From the NCBI RefSeq assembly GCF_003985125.1, contig NZ_ML133582.1:62001-126000 (forward strand): a DNA stretch of 64,000 nt. Direction: 5' to 3'. The translations under genes and the position numbers were made by a program. This stretch comes from Rhizobium phaseoli. GTDB taxonomy: Bacteria; Pseudomonadota; Alphaproteobacteria; Rhizobiales; Rhizobiaceae. Positions 45,677 through 55,530 of this stretch are shown piece after piece; positions within the stretch are counted from its first letter, which is position 1, and each line of letters begins with the position of its first letter. The notes below the pieces were generated by a model that saw nothing but the letters and a program-made list of their open reading frames with translations, ran no database searches and was not told the origin of the DNA.

Positions 45677-46552
45677 TTATTCCATTTTCGCTTTTCCCGC
45701 TTTTGCGTGCTGGCGCTTGCGCCGGCGCTCGGCGATGGCCACCGGCAGCGCCATGGTGAGCGCCATCGAGGCCGACAGCGAGCGGAAGCCGGCGAAGTCG
45801 GCCTCCGCCACCTCGAACCAGTGCGTGGCGCAGGCGGCAAGCGGCGAAAAGGCCGAATCGGTGATGGCGATGATCGGGACGCCGCGGTCGGCAAGCTCCT
45901 GGCTCTGGCTAAGGCTGTCGGCCGCGTAAGGCGAGAAACTCGCCGCGATCGCCGCATCCTTCGGCGTTGCGAACTGCACCATTTCAGGGTCGACCCCGTT
46001 CGGGGAGGCGACGATCTGATGGCGGATGTTGAGCTTGGAAAAAGCATAGGTCATATGCGCCGTCAGCGGGTAGGAACGCCGTTTGGCGATCAGATAGATC
46101 GTTTCGGCGGCGGCCAGGATGTCCACCGCTTTCGTGAACGTATCACTCTGCACCGTCGCCGCCAGCCTGTTCACCGACTGGCTTGCCGCGGCGATAAAGC
46201 CGGAAAGCAGATTGGCGTCCTCGTCGTCGCCGCTCGCCTGCTCCAGCGTGACGAGCCGTTCTTCATAACTCAAAGTCCGGTCGCGCAACCTTTCGCGGAA
46301 GATGCTCTGCAGATCGGAAAAGCCTTCATAGCCCAGATGGTGAGCCAGGCGAACCAGCGTCGAGGGCTGGACGTCGGAGGCCGCGGCGATGCTCGCCGTC
46401 GTGCCGAAGGCGATTTCGTCGGGATTACCGAGCGCGAAGGCAGCGACCTGCGCCAGCCGCTTCGGCATATTAGCCTTGCGCTCGATGATGGTGCTGCGCA
46501 GGCTTTCGAAATCGCGCGGCACACGCGCCTGCCTCTGGGGGTCGTTATCCAT
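45677..46552 (-). CDS. iolR: MurR/RpiR-family regulator of inositol catabolism
   Basis: 291 residues. N-terminal RpiR HTH (about 15-95: FGTTASIAAASDVQPSTLVRLAHHLGYEGFSDLQS) and a C-terminal SIS sugar-phosphate-binding domain (about 135-270: IYLIAKRRSYPLTAHMTYAF). Located directly upstream of iolC on the same strand and divergent from a Gfo/Idh/MocA dehydrogenase, so it most likely represses the iol genes until an inositol-derived phosphate binds. The regulatory role is inferred from position and homology. Confidence 0.85.
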   Translation of the reverse strand: MDNDPQRQARVPRDFESLRSTIIERKANMPKRLAQVAAFALGNPDEIAFGTTASIAAASDVQPSTLVRLAHHLGYEGFSDLQSIFRERLRDRTLSYEERLVTLEQASGDDEDANLLSGFIAAASQSVNRLAATVQSDTFTKAVDILAAAETIYLIAKRRSYPLTAHMTYAFSKLNIRHQIVASPNGVDPEMVQFATPKDAAIAASFSPYAADSLSQSQELADRGVPIIAITDSAFSPLAACATHWFEVAEADFAGFRSLSASMALTMALPVAIAERRRKRQHAKAGKAKME

Positions 46553-46759
46553 GCTTGCGGCTCACGGGATGAAACAAATATTCCATATTGTCGAGCATAG
46601 ACGATTTCAAACGACACGCCTAATTGTTTTTAATCGCCTGTAATTCAAGGCTTTTAAACAGTTTGTCCGGGAAGGGATGCGGAAATGCCGGTAAACGGTC
46701 TCTTGTCAAAATGATCCAAATATTCCAAAAATCCGCGCGCAGTCCTGGAGGAGACGGAA

Positions 46760-47875
46760 ATGAAGCCACTTGGCATCGGTTTGATCGGCACGGGTTATAT
46801 GGGCAAGTGCCATGCGCTGGCATGGAATGCGGTGAAGACCGTGTTCGGCGATGTCGAGCGTCCGCGGCTCGTGCATCTGGCAGAAGCCAATGCCGGGCTT
46901 GCTGAAGCGCGCGCCTCCGAATTCGGCTTCGAGAAGGCAACCGCCGACTGGCGGGCGCTGATCGCCGACCCGGAGGTCGACGTCGTTTCCGTCACCACGC
47001 CCAATCACTTCCACGCCGAGATGGCGATTGCAGCCCTCGAAGCCGGCAAGCATGTCTGGTGCGAAAAGCCGATGGCACCGGCCTATGCCGATGCCGAGCG
47101 CATGCTGGAAACGGCGGAGCGCTCCGGCAAGGTTGCCGTCCTTGGCTATAATTATATCCAGAACCCGGTGATGCAGCACATTAGGACGCTCCTCGGCGAG
47201 GGCGCCATCGGGACGGTCAATCATGTCCGCGTCGAAATGGACGAGGACTTCATGGCCGATCCCGACGTCTTCTTTTATTGGAAGAGCGAGCTTGCCGCGG
47301 GTTATGGGGCGCTTGACGATTTCGCCGTGCATCCGCTGTCGCTGCTCTGGTATCTTTTCGGCCACGTCGAGGCCGTCATCACGGACATGGCGAAACCCTA
47401 TGCCGACCGTCCGCTCAGCGCCGGCGGTCGCCGTGCCGTCGAAAATCACGACGCTGCCAACGTGCTGATGCGGCTTGGCGGCGGCATCTCCGCCGTATTG
47501 ATGGCCAATCGCGCCGCCTGGGGACGCAAGGGCCGCATCGCCCTGCAGGTTTACGGCTCGAAAGGCTCGATCCTTTACGATCAGGAGCGGATGAACGAAT
47601 TCGAGCTCTATCAGGCGGAGGGACGTGGCTCCGAACAGGGTTTTCGCAAGATACTGGCGGCACCCGCCCATCGGCCGTATGATCGGTTCATTCCGGCGCC
47701 TGGCCATGGCCTCGGTTTCAATGATCTCAAGATCATCGAATGCCGCGAGCTGATCCGGGCGATTTCAGGCGAGCCGTCGTCGATCGTGACATTTAAAGAC
47801 GGTCTCAGGATAGAGAAGTCGGTGCATGCCATGGCACAGTCCTTCCACGAGCGTCGCTGGATCGAAATCGGCTGA
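46760..47875 (+). CDS. Gfo/Idh/MocA-family oxidoreductase (inositol-related dehydrogenase)
   Basis: 371 residues. Rossmann domain at the N-terminus (GLIGTGYMGKCHALAW), the family EKP motif as CEKPMAPAYADAERM near residue 100, and a C-terminal alpha/beta domain. It uses NAD(P) to oxidise a sugar or cyclitol. Divergent from iolR with 207 nt between; inosose- or scyllo-/chiro-inositol-acting enzymes of this type feed the iol pathway. It is not clearly the main myo-inositol 2-dehydrogenase (IdhA), so no symbol is given. GGAGGAGACGGAA precedes the ATG. Confidence 0.88.
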   Translation: MKPLGIGLIGTGYMGKCHALAWNAVKTVFGDVERPRLVHLAEANAGLAEARASEFGFEKATADWRALIADPEVDVVSVTTPNHFHAEMAIAALEAGKHVWCEKPMAPAYADAERMLETAERSGKVAVLGYNYIQNPVMQHIRTLLGEGAIGTVNHVRVEMDEDFMADPDVFFYWKSELAAGYGALDDFAVHPLSLLWYLFGHVEAVITDMAKPYADRPLSAGGRRAVENHDAANVLMRLGGGISAVLMANRAAWGRKGRIALQVYGSKGSILYDQERMNEFELYQAEGRGSEQGFRKILAAPAHRPYDRFIPAPGHGLGFNDLKIIECRELIRAISGEPSSIVTFKDGLRIEKSVHAMAQSFHERRWIEIG

Positions 47876-47962
47876 ATGTAAGAAGCCGCTTTCCGTTGAC
47901 GGCGCTCCGGGCAGGGGATAGGCCTTGACGTGGTTGTCGGGCGCAGTTTCGGGAGTGAGATC

Positions 47963-49180
47963 GTGACGGATAGAGTGGTGATCATTGGCGCGGGGCAGGC
48001 CGGTTTCGCATTGGCGGCCAAGCTGCGGGCATTGAAGGATACGCGCCCGATCACTCTTATCGGCGCCGAGGATGTGGCGCCCTATCAGCGTCCGCCGCTT
48101 TCGAAGAAATATCTGCTCGGCGAAATGAGCTTCGACCGCCTGCTGTTCCGCCCGGAGCATTGGTATCCCGACAACGATGTCGATCTTCGTGTTTCGACCT
48201 GGGCCGAACAGATCCAGCGGGATAGCAAGCAGGTCTTGCTGCAGGACGGCTCCGTTCTCGACTACGGCACGCTGGTGCTCGCCACCGGTTCGACGCCGCG
48301 CCGGCTGCCGGCGGCAATCGGCGGCGATCTCGAAGGTGTCTATGTCGCCCGCGACAAGCGCGATGCCGATCTGCTCGCCGACGAAATGCGCCCCGGCCGC
48401 CGTGTCCTCATTATCGGCGGCGGTTATATCGGCCTCGAGGCGGCGGCCGTTGCCCGCCATCGCGGCCTTGAGGTCACCGTCATCGAGATGGCCGACCGTA
48501 TCCTGCAGCGCGTTGCGGCAAAGGAGACGGCCGACATCATGCGCGGGATCCATGAAGGCCACGACGTGGTGATTCGCGAGAAGACCGGGCTCAAACATCT
48601 GATCGGCAGGGATGGCCGTGTTTCCGGCGCCGCTCTTTCCGACGGCTCGGTCATCGACGTCGATTTCGTCGTCGTTGGCATCGGCGTGGTGCCGAATGAT
48701 CAGCTTGCCAAGGAAGCCGGCCTCGAAGTCGCCAACGGCATCATCGTCGACGAATTCGCCCGCACCTCCGATTCGGCGATTTTTGCGGCTGGCGATTGCG
48801 CGGCCCTGCCGTGGCAAGGCGGCCGCATCCGGCTCGAATCGGTACAGAATGCCGTCGACCAGGCGGAAGCAGCGGCAGCCGTCATCGCCGGCGGCAGCGA
48901 GCCATATGAACCGAAGCCGTGGTTCTGGTCCGACCAATATGACGTCAAACTGCAGATCGCCGGCTTCAATCTCGGTTATGACGATACGTTGCTGCGTCCC
49001 GGCGCCCGTGAAGGCGCCCATTCGGTCTGGTATTTCAGGGAAGGCCGGCTGATCGCCGTCGACGCGATCAACGACGCGAAAGCCTATGTGACCGGCAAGA
49101 AACTGCTGGAATCCGGAACCAACCCCGACCGATCGATTCTCGCCGACCCCTCCGCCGATCTCAAAAGCCTGCTGAGCTGA
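47963..49180 (+). CDS. FAD-dependent pyridine nucleotide-disulphide-type ferredoxin reductase
   Basis: 405 residues from GTG 47963, chosen because GGGAG lies 7 nt before it; GTG 47930 is longer but lacks a site. FAD site VVIIGAGQAGFALAAKL, second Rossmann VLIIGGGYIGLEAAAVA for NAD(P)H, and the C-terminal FAAGDCAALP. Closest to putidaredoxin/rhodocoxin reductase type: single-electron delivery to a ferredoxin. The partner ferredoxin is not in the window. Confidence 0.87.
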   Translation: MTDRVVIIGAGQAGFALAAKLRALKDTRPITLIGAEDVAPYQRPPLSKKYLLGEMSFDRLLFRPEHWYPDNDVDLRVSTWAEQIQRDSKQVLLQDGSVLDYGTLVLATGSTPRRLPAAIGGDLEGVYVARDKRDADLLADEMRPGRRVLIIGGGYIGLEAAAVARHRGLEVTVIEMADRILQRVAAKETADIMRGIHEGHDVVIREKTGLKHLIGRDGRVSGAALSDGSVIDVDFVVVGIGVVPNDQLAKEAGLEVANGIIVDEFARTSDSAIFAAGDCAALPWQGGRIRLESVQNAVDQAEAAAAVIAGGSEPYEPKPWFWSDQYDVKLQIAGFNLGYDDTLLRPGAREGAHSVWYFREGRLIAVDAINDAKAYVTGKKLLESGTNPDRSILADPSADLKSLLS

Positions 49181-49437
49181 GCCGGCATTCGGTTATCGCC
49201 TATGCAGCGACGCGAATGCGGCCGCATGGCCGCTATACGTTTCGCGATTAGGCACAAGGACTCGAAAAACGATGGTGCTCTCCCTGAGCACTTGGCGGTC
49301 GAGCGTGGTCTCGTATTGAAGAGATGCGCAATGCCCCCGTTGCCCACTCGGTCGAAATGCCGGGCGCTGCATTTCTTCTGATGAAAACTCAAAAAACCCT
49401 TGCATTCACAGACCGGTCACCATAGTTAGGCCGCACC

Positions 49438-49528
49438 GGAGAGGTGGCCGAGTGGTCGAAGGCGCTCCCCTGCTAAGGGAGTATACGTCAAAAGCGTATC
49501 GTGGGTTCGAATCCCATCTTCTCCGCCA
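49438..49528 (+). tRNA. tRNA-Ser (anticodon GCU)
   Basis: 91 nt including encoded CCA. Acceptor GGAGAGG pairs with CTTCTCC (one G-U), discriminator G73. D-arm GGCCGAGTGGTCGAAGGC, anticodon arm CTCCCCTGCTAAGGGAG with GCT, long variable arm typical of serine (TATACGTCAAAAGCGTAT), T-arm GGGTTCGAATCCC. Reads AGC/AGU codons. Monocistronic; commonly an integration target, but no integrase is beside it. Confidence 0.96.
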
Positions 49529-50096
49529 TTTCGATTTCCACAGCGCGTGTCGTGTCTTACCCTCCGACGGGGAATTTTGGTCGCTTGGTCGGCTAAGCCT
49601 CGCAGTCGCGCGGTCGACAAATCTCTTCCCTGCGAAAAGAGAGAATCGCCGGCGGGAATCACTTGTCGCGTTCTGTCCTTGGCGGCCGGCGAAAGCGGAT
49701 CGGTGAACGGCCGGTTACGCTTCCGGGGACCCGGATGCCTCCCGCAACAATCGGATTTCGTCAGAAAAGCGTCGCAAATGTGTCGAAATGCGCATGTCCA
49801 GCGCGTTGTCGAGCTCGCCTAAGCGCCCGCAAAATCACGCTTTTCTTAACAAACTATAAAGGAAATCGGGGCCGGTTGGCCGACTTGTGTCCTTTCAGCA
49901 ACAGAATGCGGGGAAGGCGCCTTCAAACCCCTCATTGGAGCAAGTTGGTGATTGCGTGACGGCCGCCGTCTTGTATTTTCACCCTCGGAAGCAAGGGCGA
50001 CGGATCGTCCACTTCTTGAAACACGGGGATGGGGCAGGGAACGCTGCTCAGCGAAAGATCCCAAACCCGATCGAAACTTTGAATTGGAGGTCATTT
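49529..50096 (+). promoter_or_regulatory. Long upstream region of the porin gene
   Basis: 568 nt without a gene between tRNA-Ser and the porin. TATAAA at about 49855 and CTTAAC about 10-15 nt earlier resemble a promoter, which would give a leader of about 240 nt. GAATTGGAGG precedes the ATG as ribosome-binding site. Porin genes are often controlled by leaders and small RNAs; none is recognised here. Confidence 0.4.
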
Positions 50097-51116
50097 ATGA
50101 ACATCAAGAGCCTTCTTCTCGGCTCCGCTGCTGCTCTCGCAGTAGTTTCCGGTGCTCAGGCTGCTGACGCTATCGTTGCTGCCGAGCCGGAACCGGTTGA
50201 ATATGTTCGCGTCTGCGACGCTTACGGCACCGGCTACTTCTACATCCCCGGCACCGAAACCTGCCTCAAGATCGAAGGCTACATCCGTTTCCAGGTCAAC
50301 GTTGGCGAAGATGTCGGCGGCGATTCGGACTGGGATGCCGTCACCCGCGGTCAGGTTCAGTTCACGGCCAAGAGCGACACCGAGTACGGTCCGCTGACCG
50401 GCGTCATCGTCATGCAGTTCAATGCTGACAACGCCACCGACCAGGAAGCCAAGCTCGACTCCGCTTACCTCGACGTCGCGGGCTTCCGCGCCGGTCTGTT
50501 CTACAGCTGGTGGGACGATGGCCTCTCGGGCGAAACCGACGATATCGGTTCTCCGGTCACGCTGCATAACTCGATCCGTTATCAGTACGAAACCGGTGAC
50601 TTCTACGCTGGCATCAGCGTCGACGAACTGGAAGACGGCCCGTTCTATGACGGCGAAACCCCGAACAATGTCGGCGTTGCAGTCGGTCTCGGTGGCAAGG
50701 CTGGTGCCTTCAGCTACCAGATCACCGCTGGTTACGACGTTGACAACGAAGAAGGCGCCGTTCGCGCAATGGGTACGGTTGAAATCGGCCCCGGTACGCT
50801 CGGCCTCGCTGCCGTCTACTCCACTGGCCCGAACGCCTACTACAACGCGGCTGAGTGGGCTGTCGCTGCCGAATATGCGATCAAGGCAACCGACAAGCTG
50901 AAGATCACCCCCGGCGTTCAGTACTACGGCAACTACGGCGTAGTTAACCCGACGACCGATGCTGACTTCTCGGACAACGATGCCTGGAAGGTCGGTCTGA
51001 CGGTTGATTACCAGATCGTCGACAACTTCTACGCCAAGGCTTCGGTTCAGTACCTCGATCCGGATGATGGCGACGACTCCACGACGGGCTACTTCCGCCT
51101 GCAGCGTTCGTTCTAA
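50097..51116 (+). CDS. Outer-membrane porin (RopA-like)
   Basis: 339 residues. Sec signal peptide MNIKSLLLGSAAALAVVSGAQA, then mature ADAIVAAEPEPVEYVRVCDAYGTGYFYIPGTETCLKI with a cysteine pair characteristic of rhizobial porins. The rest is strand-rich (alternating aromatic residues, acidic loops), ending in the C-terminal Phe (RLQRSF) required for outer-membrane insertion. Codon choice is strongly biased towards preferred codons, consistent with very high expression. General diffusion porin; R. leguminosarum RopA is the model. A terminator follows. Confidence 0.92.
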   Translation: MNIKSLLLGSAAALAVVSGAQAADAIVAAEPEPVEYVRVCDAYGTGYFYIPGTETCLKIEGYIRFQVNVGEDVGGDSDWDAVTRGQVQFTAKSDTEYGPLTGVIVMQFNADNATDQEAKLDSAYLDVAGFRAGLFYSWWDDGLSGETDDIGSPVTLHNSIRYQYETGDFYAGISVDELEDGPFYDGETPNNVGVAVGLGGKAGAFSYQITAGYDVDNEEGAVRAMGTVEIGPGTLGLAAVYSTGPNAYYNAAEWAVAAEYAIKATDKLKITPGVQYYGNYGVVNPTTDADFSDNDAWKVGLTVDYQIVDNFYAKASVQYLDPDDGDDSTTGYFRLQRSF

Positions 51117-51143
51117 TCTGATCTGGCTTCGGTCAATCAGGAA

Positions 51144-51169
51144 AGCCCGGCTCTCGAGCCGGGCTTTTT
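51144..51169 (+). terminator. Rho-independent terminator of the porin gene
   Basis: Stem AGCCCGGCT / AGCCGGGCT with a CTCG loop, followed by TTTT. Perfect 9-bp stem, 28 nt after the porin stop. Confidence 0.92.
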
Positions 51170-51298
51170 GTATTGGGCGGTTGTGTTCTCCCGGCGGCAG
51201 CACGCAAGGTTCGTAGCGCAAAAGCGCGCAGCGGTTTGGATGCCTAAGCGACTTAAAACGGTGGGAATGAAATCTGAAAGCTTTGCGCTGTCGACAGT

Positions 51299-52195
51299 TT
51301 ATCGGCAGCCGGAGACAAAGGCTCGAATTGCCGTGGGGATATTGCCGAGATGGAGGAGGGGCGCATGGCCTTGCCCTCCGGCCGTCTGAAGTATCAATCC
51401 GGCATGCCGTCGCGCCATTTCCTCCACGGTCTCCCGCGAAAGCAGCGGTGAATTTTCACCGCGGATCAGCATCAGCGGCAAGCGGCTCAGGTTTTCGAAT
51501 TGCTCCCAGAGATCGGGCAGAGGCTGACTGAAATCGATTGATCTCAGCGCCTCCGCAATCGCTGGATCGAAGTCGGCGGCCGGCTTCCCACCAATGTCGC
51601 GGTAAATCGCAAATGCCATCTCGCGCCAGTCTTCCTCAGCAAGGGCGGTAAACGAAGCACCGTGATTCTCCTGCAGTGTATCGGTCGCCTCCTTCCAGTC
51701 GGCCGGCTTCCTGCCACTGTTCAGGTAGTCGCGAATGAGTGCCAGCCCTCCGGCCTCGATTACAGGGCCGATGTCGTTCAGGATCACGGCTTCGAGAAGG
51801 TCCGGCCGTGTCGCTGCGATCAAATGCAGGATCAGCCCGCCCCGCGATGTGCCGATGAAAATCGCCCGCTCGACGCCGAATGCCGCGCAGGCGGCAATGA
51901 CGTCGGCGGTTTCGACGGCGAGATTGTAATTGGCCTTGTTCTCGTCCCATGCGGAATTTCCGCGCCCGCGCGAATCGAGCGTGATCACCCGGCGGGGAGC
52001 TGTCTCGTCGCGGCGGAGAAGCAGCGCAAGCGGATGAAAATCCCGGCTATTGCGGGTCAGGCCGGGCAGGCAGATCACCGGTAGTCGTCCGGCGGTTGCC
52101 GCGCCCTCCGGCTGGTAGTCGCGGGCATAAAGCGTCAGCCCATCGGCAGAAGAATAATATCGTTCCTGGAAACCACCTGTAGCCATGTCCGTCAT
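51299..52195 (-). CDS. Alpha/beta hydrolase
   Basis: 298 residues, alpha/beta-hydrolase fold. Nucleophile elbow GTSRGGLILH with Ser in the G-x-S-x-G motif (about residue 115), oxyanion region CLPGLTRNSRDF near residue 48, and the C-terminal catalytic His in GQGHAPLLH. The acid residue lies in the RGENSPLLS region. Substrate unknown; similar enzymes are esterases or lactonases. Monocistronic, convergent with the porin. Confidence 0.85.
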   Translation of the reverse strand: MTDMATGGFQERYYSSADGLTLYARDYQPEGAATAGRLPVICLPGLTRNSRDFHPLALLLRRDETAPRRVITLDSRGRGNSAWDENKANYNLAVETADVIAACAAFGVERAIFIGTSRGGLILHLIAATRPDLLEAVILNDIGPVIEAGGLALIRDYLNSGRKPADWKEATDTLQENHGASFTALAEEDWREMAFAIYRDIGGKPAADFDPAIAEALRSIDFSQPLPDLWEQFENLSRLPLMLIRGENSPLLSRETVEEMARRHAGLILQTAGGQGHAPLLHLGNIPTAIRAFVSGCR

Positions 52196-52259
52196 CGCAT
52201 CCTCAAGGCCCGTCTGAGCCCGAAGATGTAGCCTGCTTTTGAAGCCGCGCCAAACGGCT

Positions 52260-54335
52260 TCAGGAGGCGCTGCGTCCGCCGATCAAATCGCGCTCGATAT
52301 CCGTCGGCTGGCCGAGGCGAGCCTTGTAGACTTCGTAATTCTCCATCACCCGCTGCACGTAGTTGCGGGTCTCGGGGAAGGGGATGCGCTCGATCCAGTC
52401 GACGATCTCGTCGATCGACCGGCCGCGTGGATCGCCGTAGCGGCCGATCCATTCCGGCACCCGCTTCGGCCCGGCATTATAGGCGATGAAGGTGAGGATA
52501 TAGGAGCCGCCGAAGGCCTCGATCTGCTCGCCGAGATAATGCGCGCCAAGCGTTGCGTTGTAGCCGGCATCGGCGGTCAGCTTGTCCTTCGAAAAAGTGA
52601 TGTTGTGGCGCTTGGCCACCGCCTGGGCCGTGCCGGGCAGAAGCTGCAGCAGACCGCGCGCATTCGCTGCCGAAACGGCGGCCGGGTTGAAGGCGCTTTC
52701 CTGCCGGGCGATGGCATAGGCGAGCGCCTTGCCGGAGCCTGATATATTGGCATTCGCCGGGATCACCCCGACGGGAAAGGCAAGCGCTGCGACGTCGATG
52801 CCGCGGCCATAGGCGATCTTGCCGATCTGCAGCGACAGATGGTGATTGCCCGATTGCTCGGCCTGTGCGGCGAGGATCGCCAGCTCCCCCGGGCTCTGCA
52901 GCTGGTCGGCAAGCGCGAGATAGAGAATGTCGGCGCGCCATCCGTGACCTGCCGCCTCGAGCCGGGTGATCGCCTGCACGGCTTCGCGCGCCTGAAAGTT
53001 CTGGCGGTCGGTTGTGCTCGGCGAGGGATAGGTGACATTGAGCGTCTTCCGCCCCAGCTTTTCGGCCGCGAGCTGGCCGTAGAAGGTGCCGGGAAAATTC
53101 GCGGCCTTGCCGTAGAATTCGCCTGAATTGCCGGGGCCGCCGGCCTCGGCCGCCCGCCCGAGCCAATACCAGGCGCGCGACACCGAGATCGGTCCGTTCG
53201 ACGTCGCCAGAATCTTGCGGAAATGTCTTTCCGCCGTTGTCGGGTCCTGCAGGCCGCGCAACGCATACCAGCCGGCATGGAACTCGGCTTCGACGATGTC
53301 GGTCGGGCTGGTTGCCGCGTAGTTTGCAACGATGCGATAGGCCGGTTTGAATTGCCCCTGATCGACGAGACCGCGGCTGACGATCCGCTGCTCGTTCCAC
53401 CATTCGCCGGAATTGACGAGTTCGCCGGCTTCGCGCGGCATCTTCTCAAGAAGCGCTGCCGCCTCGGCATATTTGTCCTGCTTGCGCAGATATTCGATGC
53501 GGGCGAACAGCAGGCCGGCATCGCCGCGCCATCTCGCGTCGACACTATTGATGAGGGCGCCGGCATTGGCAACCTTGGCATCGACGGCAGCCCAGGCCTT
53601 GTAGAGCGATTGCGCCTCACCCATATCGCCGAACCGCTTGGCCTGCGCCACCCGGCCGCGATACATCAGGTAGTCCATCCGCGCCTTATGATCGGCCGGC
53701 GTCAGCAGGGCGGAAAATTCGACGAGGATCTTGTCTTCGGTCGGCTTGTCGAGCGCCTCCGAGCGCCAGAGCTTGCGGATATATTTGGCTGCCTGCGCCT
53801 GCTTGCCTGACGCAACCAGTGCCCGCCCGAGAATGACGGCGCCCTGCATGGTCTCGGGCGCGGTATCGCCGAAAGCGGCTAGCACGGAGGATGGGGCGGG
53901 GTTTTCATCGTAGAGCGCCCGTTCGGAATAGGCGCGCAGCCGCGAAAGGCCGGGCCATCCCTTGAGCTCCTGCGCTGCACTGGCGATCTCATAGGAGGGA
54001 ACGCCCTTCAATCCGGACACGGCGATCGCCCAGGTGAGAATATGGCGGTCGAGCGTCCCCTCCCGCATGCTGTCGCGGATCGACAGGGCCTGTTGCGGAT
54101 TCTTGGCGGTCAGCGCGTCGAGGCCGGTTTTCAGATCACTGGCGACAGGCGCGACGGCCGGATTGCGCGGGATGGCGCCGGTGGTCAGCGCTTCCGGTAT
54201 CGATGTCTCGGGAACGAAGCCGATCGGCTTGATGTCAGCCGTCGGAAGGTTTTCGCCGGCAAGCGGCGACGCTACGCTGCGCCACGCGGCGGCAACAAAG
54301 CCGAAGGCGGTCAGAATCAGGACAGCTTTCTTCAT
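52260..54335 (-). CDS. Soluble lytic murein transglycosylase
   Basis: 691 residues from ATG 54335 (MKKAVLIL). Signal sequence, then a long alpha-superhelical U-domain (about 60-500, TPR-like), then a C-terminal Slt lysozyme-like domain with YAIARQESAFNPAAVSAANARGLLQLLPGTAQAVA, containing the catalytic Glu in ARQES and the GLLQ/GT motif. Cleaves peptidoglycan to 1,6-anhydromuropeptides in the periplasm. Divergent from dapA, 215 nt apart. Confidence 0.92.
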   Translation of the reverse strand: MKKAVLILTAFGFVAAAWRSVASPLAGENLPTADIKPIGFVPETSIPEALTTGAIPRNPAVAPVASDLKTGLDALTAKNPQQALSIRDSMREGTLDRHILTWAIAVSGLKGVPSYEIASAAQELKGWPGLSRLRAYSERALYDENPAPSSVLAAFGDTAPETMQGAVILGRALVASGKQAQAAKYIRKLWRSEALDKPTEDKILVEFSALLTPADHKARMDYLMYRGRVAQAKRFGDMGEAQSLYKAWAAVDAKVANAGALINSVDARWRGDAGLLFARIEYLRKQDKYAEAAALLEKMPREAGELVNSGEWWNEQRIVSRGLVDQGQFKPAYRIVANYAATSPTDIVEAEFHAGWYALRGLQDPTTAERHFRKILATSNGPISVSRAWYWLGRAAEAGGPGNSGEFYGKAANFPGTFYGQLAAEKLGRKTLNVTYPSPSTTDRQNFQAREAVQAITRLEAAGHGWRADILYLALADQLQSPGELAILAAQAEQSGNHHLSLQIGKIAYGRGIDVAALAFPVGVIPANANISGSGKALAYAIARQESAFNPAAVSAANARGLLQLLPGTAQAVAKRHNITFSKDKLTADAGYNATLGAHYLGEQIEAFGGSYILTFIAYNAGPKRVPEWIGRYGDPRGRSIDEIVDWIERIPFPETRNYVQRVMENYEVYKARLGQPTDIERDLIGGRSAS

Positions 54336-54550
54336 CCGGGATCTCGCAACGAAAACACGCCCTACCCATTTGGCTGGAGGCATCTTAACGAAACCTTACG
54401 CTACCAGGTAAAATTCATTCACATCTGCTATCGGAATTTGCCCTAAACCGAACTCTCCGCGCTTGTCGCGATGATTTCGGCGCTCTATGGTGCGCAACTC
54501 TTAGTCATGGAATGCGGCCGAAGCAAGGATTTGGTCGTGAGGAGCTTCGC

Positions 54551-55435
54551 ATGTTCAATGGGTCCATTCCCGCCCTCGTTACCCCCTTCACCGATGCCGG
54601 ACTGATCGACGAAAACAGCTTCGCCGCCCATGTCGACTGGCAGATCAAGGAAGGCAGCGGCGGTCTCGTTCCGGTCGGTACGACAGGCGAATCGCCGACG
54701 CTGTCGCATGCCGAACACAAGCGGGTAGTGGAACTTTGCATCGAAGTGGCCGCAAAACGCGTTCCCGTCATGGCCGGCGCCGGATCGAACAATACGCGTG
54801 AGGCGATCGAGCTTGCCCAGCATGCCGAAAAGGTCGGGGCCGACGCCGTGCTGGTGGTCACGCCCTATTACAACAAGCCGACGCAGAAGGGGCTGATCGC
54901 GCATTTTTCCGCGATCGCCGAGGCCGTCGCGCTGCCGATCTATATTTACAACATCCCCGGCCGTTCGGTGGTCGACATGACGCCGGAAACGATGGGCGCG
55001 CTTGTCAAGGCACACAGCAATATCGTCGGCGTCAAGGATGCGACGGGCAAGATCGAGCGCGTCTCCGAGCAGCGCATCACCTGCGGCAAGGACTTCCGGC
55101 AATTGTCCGGCGAGGACGCGACGGCGCTCGGCTTCAACGCCCATGGCGGAGTCGGCTGCATCTCGGTGACGGCCAATGTCGCCCCGCGCCTCTGCGCCGA
55201 TTTTCAGGCGGCAACGCTGGCCGGCGAATACGCCCGTGCGCTGGAATATCAGGACCGGCTGATGCCACTGCACAAGGCGATCTTCCTTGAACCCGGACTC
55301 TGCGGCGCCAAATACGGCCTCTCCAAGCTCGGCCGCATGAGCCGCAACGTCCGCTCGCCGTTGCTGTCGACGCTGGAACCGGCAACCGAAGCAGCGATCG
55401 ACGCTGCCATGCGTCACGCAGGGCTGCTCAACTGA
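54551..55435 (+). CDS. dapA: 4-hydroxy-tetrahydrodipicolinate synthase
   Basis: 294 residues, TIM barrel. Condenses pyruvate with aspartate semialdehyde in the lysine/DAP pathway. Seen: MFNGSIPALVTPFTDAG, GTTGESPTLSHAEH, VTPYYNKPTQKGL, YNIPGRSVVDM, and the Schiff-base Lys in GVKDATG. Start at 54551 as the family begins MFNGS; a longer frame from 54512 is not needed. Upstream of smpB, in the conserved core block. Confidence 0.95.
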   Translation: MFNGSIPALVTPFTDAGLIDENSFAAHVDWQIKEGSGGLVPVGTTGESPTLSHAEHKRVVELCIEVAAKRVPVMAGAGSNNTREAIELAQHAEKVGADAVLVVTPYYNKPTQKGLIAHFSAIAEAVALPIYIYNIPGRSVVDMTPETMGALVKAHSNIVGVKDATGKIERVSEQRITCGKDFRQLSGEDATALGFNAHGGVGCISVTANVAPRLCADFQAATLAGEYARALEYQDRLMPLHKAIFLEPGLCGAKYGLSKLGRMSRNVRSPLLSTLEPATEAAIDAAMRHAGLLN

Positions 55436-55530
55436 CGAGGCCGGCCGTCTTCACAAGGCCGGATCGTTCCCTTACATAAAGGGCAAGCAAGGAGGGCGCG
55501 CTTTTCGCGCGCCTCGAAGGGAATATCGTC

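Noticed and set aside
49426..49662. Minus-strand open frame with a GIRTHDTLLTYTPLAGERLRPLGHL-like peptide
   Set aside because: It is the antisense of tRNA-Ser(GCU), a well-known spurious protein in many annotations.
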